This document shows positions 61,461 to 64,000 of a DNA stretch of 64,000 bases, piece by piece. Every line of letters starts with the position of its first letter. Positions within the stretch are counted from its first letter, which is position 1. Source of the stretch: Belliella alkalica (lineage in GTDB: Bacteria; Bacteroidota; Bacteroidia; Cytophagales; Cyclobacteriaceae); NCBI RefSeq assembly GCF_022549785.1, contig NZ_JAKZGO010000003.1, positions 124,705 through 188,704 on the forward strand, given 5' to 3'. The position numbers were made by a program, and so were the translations under genes. The notes under the pieces are model-generated. The model was given only the letters and a program-made list of their open reading frames with translations. It was not told the origin of the DNA and did no database searches.

Positions 61461-64000
61461 TTAAAGTGTGAATCTGATATTGACACCATAATTTCTAGTA
61501 TTCGGAACGCCGTTCAAGTCCAGTCCTTGAATATTGCCCGCACCTTGCGTATTCAACTCTGGATCGCCCGGGAATCCTGGCGCAAAAAACCAAAGGTTTC
61601 TACCGCTAAATCCGATACTTGCGGATCCAAAAGGCGTCCTTTCTAAATATTTTGTAGGCAAAGTATATGACAAGCTTACCTCTCTCAATCTGTAAACTGT
61701 CGCATCATAAACACCACTTTCTGATATCAGTCCACCTAGACCAGACCAATATGTTTGTGCAGGAACTTGGATATTGTTAGGCACATATTGACCTTCTCCT
61801 ACTTCAATCACACCGGGAAGAACTCTTGGCAATTCTCTATCAGCACCCGTCATTTCCAATGAACCTCCATTTCTTTGATCTACCATACCGAAAGAATAAA
61901 TATCTCCACCTTGACGAGTGTCAATCAATACACCTAAGGTGAAGTTCTTGTAATAGAAAGTGTTCATCAATCCAGCAAGCCAGTCTGGCTGAGGATTAGC
62001 AATCACTTGGCCTGCAAGAGTTGGTTGATATGCACCAGTTAATGGATTAATCAATAATTCACCATCACCATTTCTTTGCATTTGATTTCCAACAAGGACA
62101 CCATAAGGCTGACCAACTACAATAGAAGGGGTAAGGCCAATGAAACCATCCCCTGGAATACCCGATTGATCTACTCCTGGAGCAATTTCTCTTACTTCAT
62201 TCCTTATTCTGGTGAAGTTTAATCCAAGATCCCAAGTAAATTGACCTGCCTGCAAGACAGTTCCGCTTAGTTCCAATTCAAGTCCTTGATTGACCATTTC
62301 CCCTACATTGGTGGTCTGAAGATCATAACCGGAAGAGTTTGATACTGCAACATTAAAAATCTGATTGGTAGATCTTGTAAAGAAATAAGCAGCATCAATT
62401 GAAAGTCTATTATTGAACAAACCGAAATTACCACCAACTTCATAACTTGTGACAAATTCAGGCGTCAACTGTTCCGAACCTAATCTTGCCCCAGGAAGAA
62501 AGCCAGGGACATTTGCCCCCCCAACCCCTATCGGGAATGTAATAGAAGCAAGGTTGTTACCAAATCCAGCAGTTCCATAGAATGTGTTTAGCAAGTAAGG
62601 ATCAGCATCTCTACCTACTGTAGCAGCACTTGCCCTAAGTTTTGCATAAGACAAGAAGTTAGATTCAATGTTGAATGCATCCGTCAAAACAAAACTTGTT
62701 GCAACAGATGGGTAGAAATAAGCATTATTTCCAGCTGGTAAAGTGGAAGATTGATCCACTCTGCCTGATAGTTCTAAGAACAAATAGTTATTGTATGCTA
62801 ACGCCAATTGAGCGTAGTGGCCAATCAATCTTCTTACGGAAGAAGACTCTCCAGAACCTGTAAATACAGAAGCGCTACTCACATTGTCAAAGAATGGAAC
62901 ATTTAAAGCAGATCCAAAAACGCCAATACTCTGAAAATTCCTTTGGTTTAGGTTTTGACCTAGCAATAACGATGCGTCTAGACCCTCTGTTAAGAAATTA
63001 GACTTAGAGGCAGTGATTAATAGGTCACCATTTAGTTCAGAACGATAAAGCATATCTTCTCCTATGCTTCCGGCAGGGGTTCTTGCTGATCCAATTCTCG
63101 CCAAATTTTTTCTCCTATCTGTATATGTGTCTGCAGTAACTCTATAAGTTACATTTAACCAATCCGAGAAATCATACCCGACGGTGAAATTACCGAACAC
63201 CCTATCAACAGTGCTTTGCAGGTATTCATTCTCGGTGCTCCATAATGGATGGTTTTGAGCTGGGTTGTAGAATAAACTATTTCCGAATTCATCCTGAAAA
63301 GGCATTCCAACCAAATCAAATGATCTAGGGATTCTTGTAATTTGCCCAAAGGCAGATCCCCCGTTACCAGTAATTGTGTTTCTTGAACTTGATTTGACGT
63401 AGGTTACATTCCCTCCGACTTTTATACCATTGTTCAATTTTTTATTTCCTCCTATTTGAACATTGTACCTGTCAAAAGAAGAATTTGGTACAATACCATC
63501 TTGAAGGGAGGTGTTTACAGCTACAATAAAATTATCATCTCTATCCCCTGAAGCTATGCTTACTCCATTTTGGATAATTCTGCCTTGCTGATAAAAGTCA
63601 ATAACATTGTTAGGATATGCTTGGTAAGGAACTGTAGTACCGAAACTGGTCTCTACAGTTTCAAAACCTGGTGTTCCAAATGCAGGTCCCCAAGAACCTG
63701 TAGAAATATTGTTGAAATCATTTTGGGTTCCTTGACCATAACGGTTTTGGAATTTAGGAAGTCCATATACATTTTGAACATTTACAGAGGAGGTGACAGT
63801 CACCTCGGTTTTGTTCTCTAGTCCTGCTCCACTTTTTGTAGTGATCACAATAGCTCCCGCAGAAGCTCTAGATCCATAAAGTACGGATGCTGCCGGGCCT
63901 TTCAATACATTGACAGACTCAATAGATTCAGGTGCGATGTCATTCAGCCTATTAGAAGGTTGTGATCCAAAAAGCGTATTTTGAGTATTGTCAGTGTCAT
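61461..64000 (-). CDS. SusC/RagA TonB-linked outer-membrane transporter (5' end outside window)
   Basis: The frame runs through to base 64000, so the N-terminal signal, CarboxypepD_reg and part of the plug domain are missing. The plug end (NDIAPESIESVNVLKGPAAS, LYGSRASAGAIVITTKSG) and the long barrel with LSYTLPTKYLE, ASIGFSGRNLWFF and NTRNYGVNIRFTL are standard for SusC/RagA. It forms a TonB-driven importer with SusD. The frame's only visible internal start is TTG at 63905, which is not a real start. Confidence 0.93.
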   Translation of the reverse strand, partial: DTDNTQNTLFGSQPSNRLNDIAPESIESVNVLKGPAASVLYGSRASAGAIVITTKSGAGLENKTEVTVTSSVNVQNVYGLPKFQNRYGQGTQNDFNNISTGSWGPAFGTPGFETVETSFGTTVPYQAYPNNVIDFYQQGRIIQNGVSIASGDRDDNFIVAVNTSLQDGIVPNSSFDRYNVQIGGNKKLNNGIKVGGNVTYVKSSSRNTITGNGGSAFGQITRIPRSFDLVGMPFQDEFGNSLFYNPAQNHPLWSTENEYLQSTVDRVFGNFTVGYDFSDWLNVTYRVTADTYTDRRKNLARIGSARTPAGSIGEDMLYRSELNGDLLITASKSNFLTEGLDASLLLGQNLNQRNFQSIGVFGSALNVPFFDNVSSASVFTGSGESSSVRRLIGHYAQLALAYNNYLFLELSGRVDQSSTLPAGNNAYFYPSVATSFVLTDAFNIESNFLSYAKLRASAATVGRDADPYLLNTFYGTAGFGNNLASITFPIGVGGANVPGFLPGARLGSEQLTPEFVTSYEVGGNFGLFNNRLSIDAAYFFTRSTNQIFNVAVSNSSGYDLQTTNVGEMVNQGLELELSGTVLQAGQFTWDLGLNFTRIRNEVREIAPGVDQSGIPGDGFIGLTPSIVVGQPYGVLVGNQMQRNGDGELLINPLTGAYQPTLAGQVIANPQPDWLAGLMNTFYYKNFTLGVLIDTRQGGDIYSFGMVDQRNGGSLEMTGADRELPRVLPGVIEVGEGQYVPNNIQVPAQTYWSGLGGLISESGVYDATVYRLREVSLSYTLPTKYLERTPFGSASIGFSGRNLWFFAPGFPGDPELNTQGAGNIQGLDLNGVPNTRNYGVNIRFTL

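Noticed and set aside
63155-63349. Small frame inside the SusC gene
   Set aside because: Lies wholly within the well-supported SusC coding frame in another phase; shadow of the real gene.

Overview
The window comes from the chromosome of a Bacteroidota bacterium, most likely order Cytophagales and close to Cyclobacteriaceae (Algoriphagus/Belliella-like). The placement is an inference from gene content, not a search. It rests on type IX secretion genes (a PorP/SprF protein and a giant protein with a gliding-type C-terminal domain), a SusC/SusD pair, the DUF4295 ribosomal-operon gene, many outer-membrane beta-barrels, AT-rich DNA, and repeated matches to the Bacteroidota promoter (TTTG - about 19 bp - TAnnTTTG). 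I saw no rRNA, tRNA, CRISPR array, prophage or insertion sequence.

Layout. 1-1.9 kb: 3' end of a glycosyltransferase, a small Cys-containing exported peptide gene whose second codon is a stop, and a 5'-truncated alpha/beta-hydrolase. This looks like a decaying peptide/glycosylation locus. 2-5.7 kb: ornithine aminotransferase, a DUF5522 mini-protein, then rpmB-rpmG-DUF4295-ftsY. 5.8-14.6 kb: CAAX protease, PorP/SprF, its likely 1860-residue T9SS client, yaaA. 15-17.6 kb: ftsB-like gene, a barrel protein, and cysteine synthesis (cysE-cysM). 17.8-29.4 kb: DUF4397 lipoprotein, Gfo/Idh/MocA and Ldh-type oxidoreductases, Ppx/GppA, acyl-CoA carboxylase beta, a four-helix-bundle (S23-type) gene between low-complexity tracts, an M42 peptidase and a TonB-type barrel. 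29.5-36.9 kb: rnhA, trmN6, saccharopine dehydrogenase, cdd, an esterase, lipA, OsmC, DUF1287. 37-40 kb: a TTG-started ECF sigma factor, a membrane-anchored barrel protein that may be its anti-sigma, and a double FKBP-like lipoprotein. 40-49.8 kb: sdaA, an antiporter, upp, an OmpA protein, a peptidase, hpt, adk, obgE, grpE, dnaJ. 49.9-55 kb: an ABC exporter, dps and a histidine kinase. 55.4-59.3 kb: a TlpA reductase and a GntR (YtrA-type) regulated ABC operon with a visible promoter and operator. 59.5-64 kb: a SusC/SusD/lipoprotein operon running off the right edge.

How the parts connect. Most of the window is housekeeping in short operons separated by clear hairpin terminators. The clearest regulatory circuit is the GntR operon: a canonical promoter is followed at once by an 18-bp near-palindrome at the first gene. 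The hpt and obgE genes each have a TAnnTTTG element just before a terminator-like hairpin in the leader. Intergenic DNA near 3.6-3.8, 20.2-20.5, 24.4 and 25.2 kb carries REP-like hairpins and degenerate tracts with a 7-nt rhythm. The least ordinary loci are the left-edge peptide locus, the sigma/barrel/FKBP trio, the DnaJ lacking half of its zinc cysteines, and the ornithine aminotransferase with a four-cysteine insert.
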